From positions 1 to 8,014 of the forward strand of contig JAQTLI010000104.1 in NCBI GenBank assembly GCA_028714995.1: DNA of 8,014 nt, given 5' to 3'. Below, piece by piece: positions 6,528 to 8,014 of the stretch; positions within the stretch are counted from its first letter, which is position 1; every line of letters starts with the position of its first letter. The notes under the pieces were generated by a model. The model saw only the letters and a list, made by a program, of their open reading frames with translations. It was not told the origin of the DNA and did not search any database. The stretch comes from Methylobacter sp. GTDB lineage: Bacteria > Pseudomonadota > Gammaproteobacteria > Methylococcales > Methylomonadaceae. Made by a program: the position numbers and the translations under genes.

Positions 6528-7583
6528 ATGTCGGATTCACAAAAATGGCTGGTTTTTGCGTTTATTGCGGTTGCCGCAGGACTGATTTACCTGTTATCGC
6601 CAGTGTTGATGCCGTTTGCATTTGCAGCGATGCTGGCTTATTTAGGAGATCCGCTAACAGATAAGCTGGAAACCTATCGATTGTCCAGAACAAATGCGGT
6701 GGTTGTCGTTTTCTTTGTGATGACGCTGATTTTTGTTCTGGCTTTACTGCTCCTGATTCCGCAATTGGAGTACCAGGTCGAGCGATTTTTAAGCAGTTTG
6801 CCCGCTTATGCCGCATGGGTAAATGAGACGGTTATCCCTTGGCTGAAACGCCGCTTCCATCTTGGAATCAAGCCGATTGACATCAATCAGATCATTAACG
6901 TCATTAAAAGTCATTGGGAGCAAGCTGGTGGCATTGCCGCCACGGCAATGACTTCGATTTCGCATTCTGGTGGAGTGATAGCCGAGTGGCTGATGAATCT
7001 TCTGTTAATTCCCGTCGTTACTTTTTATTTATTGCGCGATTGGGATAGTCTGGTTGCGAAAGTCCATGATTTATTGCCACGGCGTTTTGCGGACACGGCT
7101 TCTAAACTTGCCGGTGAGGTTGACACGGTATTATCCGCTTTTGTCCGTGGGCAGTTCTATGTCATGCTCGCTTTAGGCTGTATTTACAGTATCGGTCTGT
7201 GGATAACAGGTCTCGATTTGGCTTTACTGATAGGCATGCTGGCCGGTCTGGTCAGTTTTGTTCCCTATCTGGGATCAATCGTAGGCATAGTCATGGCTTG
7301 TATCGCGGCTATGGTGCAATTTCATGAGTTAATCAGTCTGGTTCCTGTTGTTATTGTGTTTATGATCGGACAAGCCCTAGAAGGGATGGTATTAACGCCT
7401 ATGTTGGTGGGCGATAAAATTGGCTTGCATCCGGTTGCAGTTATGTTCGCTGTGATGGCAGGTGGTCAGCTATTCGGTTTTTTGGGTATCCTGCTGGCAT
7501 TGCCTGTTGCTTCGGTTATCATGGTGCTGTTACGACATGTGCATGATTTATATCGATACAGTGATTTTTACAGTCAAAAATGA
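6528..7583 (+). CDS. AI-2E family transporter (PerM/YdiK-type inner-membrane permease)
   Basis: This 351-aa integral membrane protein starts at the ATG at 6528; a TTG directly before it is a less likely start. Hydrophobic segments lie at about 7-24, 26-40, 56-79, 149-169, 208-227, 229-262, 268-284 and 303-336. A soluble stretch sits between the third and fourth segments (about 80-148), the usual family layout. Hallmarks are the F-V-P-Y-L-G-S motif (244-250), LEGMVLTPMLVGDKIGLHPV (284-303) and the G-F-L-G-I-L-L-A-L-P stretch (317-326). The family is named for autoinducer-2 export by TqsA, but many members have other or unknown substrates, so quorum sensing should not be assumed. It follows the cold-shock-domain gene by 13 bp and has only a weak ribosome site (AAAGA), consistent with translational coupling. 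It is convergent with purM, a gene often found near PerM-type permeases in gammaproteobacteria. Confidence 0.93.
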   Translation: MSDSQKWLVFAFIAVAAGLIYLLSPVLMPFAFAAMLAYLGDPLTDKLETYRLSRTNAVVVVFFVMTLIFVLALLLLIPQLEYQVERFLSSLPAYAAWVNETVIPWLKRRFHLGIKPIDINQIINVIKSHWEQAGGIAATAMTSISHSGGVIAEWLMNLLLIPVVTFYLLRDWDSLVAKVHDLLPRRFADTASKLAGEVDTVLSAFVRGQFYVMLALGCIYSIGLWITGLDLALLIGMLAGLVSFVPYLGSIVGIVMACIAAMVQFHELISLVPVVIVFMIGQALEGMVLTPMLVGDKIGLHPVAVMFAVMAGGQLFGFLGILLALPVASVIMVLLRHVHDLYRYSDFYSQK

Positions 7584-7599
7584 CGTTGTTCAATTTATA

Positions 7600-7641
7600 C
7601 CTCTTGATGTTAGAAATTCAGTTTTAGCTTTAGACAAGAGG
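7600..7641 (+). repeat. Inverted repeat after the permease gene
   Basis: CCTCTTG at 7600-7606 is mirrored by CAAGAGG at 7635-7641 with a 28-nt AT-rich loop, 16 bases after the permease stop. A 7-mer GCTTTAG occurs at 7627-7633 and again at 7641-7647. There is no U-run after the stem, so it is at most a weak terminator and could be chance. Confidence 0.3.
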
Positions 7642-7725
7642 CTTTAGTCGCGAAAGAAATAATGGCTACAGACGGATAAAAATCGATGATGAAGGCTTGG
7701 ATGTTTAGCGGATAAACTGCTACTG

Positions 7726-7767
7726 GGGCATCAGGGACGACTGAGCCTTAAGTCGCCCCTGATACCC
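7726..7767 (-). terminator. Long hairpin between the permease and purM, likely the purM 3' end
   Basis: Arms 7726-7742 and 7751-7767 pair over 17 positions with an 8-nt loop. On the plus strand two positions are C/A mismatches (7729/7764 and 7737/7756). In the minus-strand RNA both become G-U pairs, giving an unbroken 17-bp stem. It starts 18 bases after the purM stop in that direction. No U-tract follows on either strand, so it may block exonucleases or act with Rho instead of serving as a classic intrinsic terminator. Confidence 0.6.
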
Positions 7768-7784
7768 GGGAGAGGGCAGAGCCT

Positions 7785-8014
7785 TTATTGATATTTTACT
7801 TCCGGCTTGCCTGCAGACTCAACCAGTTCGCCAATAGCGAAAACGGTTTCCCCCAGTTGGGTGAGGGTTTCAAGCGTCGCTTTTTCATCTTCGGCGGCAA
7901 CACAGACGATCATGCCTACGCCGCAATTAAAGGTGGTCAGCATATCCGCTTGAGAGACGTTGCCCTGTTCCTGTAGCCACTTGAAGATTTCAGGGAATTC
8001 CCAGGATGAAAGGT
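7785..8014 (-). CDS. purM: PurM, phosphoribosylformylglycinamidine cyclo-ligase (AIR synthetase), C-terminal part
   Basis: Reading the minus strand from the window edge to the TAA at 7787-7785 gives 76 residues that match the PurM C-terminus. The segment begins with a W-E-F-P-E-I-F-K-W-L-Q stretch, then an A-D-M-L-T-T-F-N-C-G-V-G-M motif (the family's M-x-x-T-F-N-C-G-x-G-M signature), an acidic E-D-E-K helix, and the closing GETVFAIGELVES strand. PurM uses ATP to cyclise formylglycinamidine ribonucleotide to aminoimidazole ribonucleotide in de novo purine synthesis. The 5' part, including the ATP-binding half, lies beyond the window. It converges with the permease gene across 201 bp that contain no gene I can support. 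Confidence 0.95.
   Translation of the reverse strand, partial: LSSWEFPEIFKWLQEQGNVSQADMLTTFNCGVGMIVCVAAEDEKATLETLTQLGETVFAIGELVESAGKPEVKYQ

Noticed and set aside
7788..7976. 62-codon plus-strand frame at the right edge
   Set aside because: It lies opposite the PurM C-terminus, whose reading frame is unmistakable.

Overview
The window looks like ordinary chromosomal DNA from a gammaproteobacterium of moderate GC content. Tex, SbcC, PurM and a PerM-type permease all have gammaproteobacterial character. The gene at 1059-1667 resembles the exosortase-associated TIGR04073 family, which points to an environmental lineage with an exosortase/PEP-CTERM (exopolysaccharide) system. A methanotroph of the Methylococcales would fit, but that is an inference from gene content and is not proven by the sequence. 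I see no rRNA, tRNA, CRISPR array, insertion sequence, phage gene or plasmid origin.

Layout. (1) 1-977, plus strand: the C-terminal part of sbcC, cut by the window edge and closed by a perfect 14-bp hairpin with T-runs that can terminate both strands. (2) 1059-4646, minus strand: in transcription order, a flavin-reductase-family gene (4646-4110), tex (4012-1736) and a secreted TIGR04073-like protein (1667-1059). They share a direction but are separated by 97 and 68 bp. tex has a plausible promoter of its own, so a single operon is not certain. The flavin reductase has clearly more GC-ending codons than its neighbours. (3) 4894-7583, plus strand: a lone cobO/btuR corrinoid adenosyltransferase, a 120-aa membrane-anchored protein of unknown family, a hairpin terminator, then a two-gene unit consisting of a cold-shock-domain protein with a C-terminal membrane helix and an AI-2E/PerM-family permease 13 bp downstream. 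(4) 7785-8014, minus strand: the C-terminal 76 residues of PurM, convergent with the permease. A long hairpin lies between them and pairs better in the purM-direction transcript.

How the genes relate. Most are housekeeping functions with no common pathway: DNA end processing (SbcC), transcription accessory/RNA binding (Tex), vitamin B12 adenosylation (CobO) and purine synthesis (PurM). I found no convincing undescribed multi-gene system. The points most worth a second look are the short upstream ORF that overlaps the start of the membrane-tethered cold-shock gene, the strand-asymmetric hairpin near purM, the compositionally distinct flavin reductase, and the unassigned 120-aa anchored protein.
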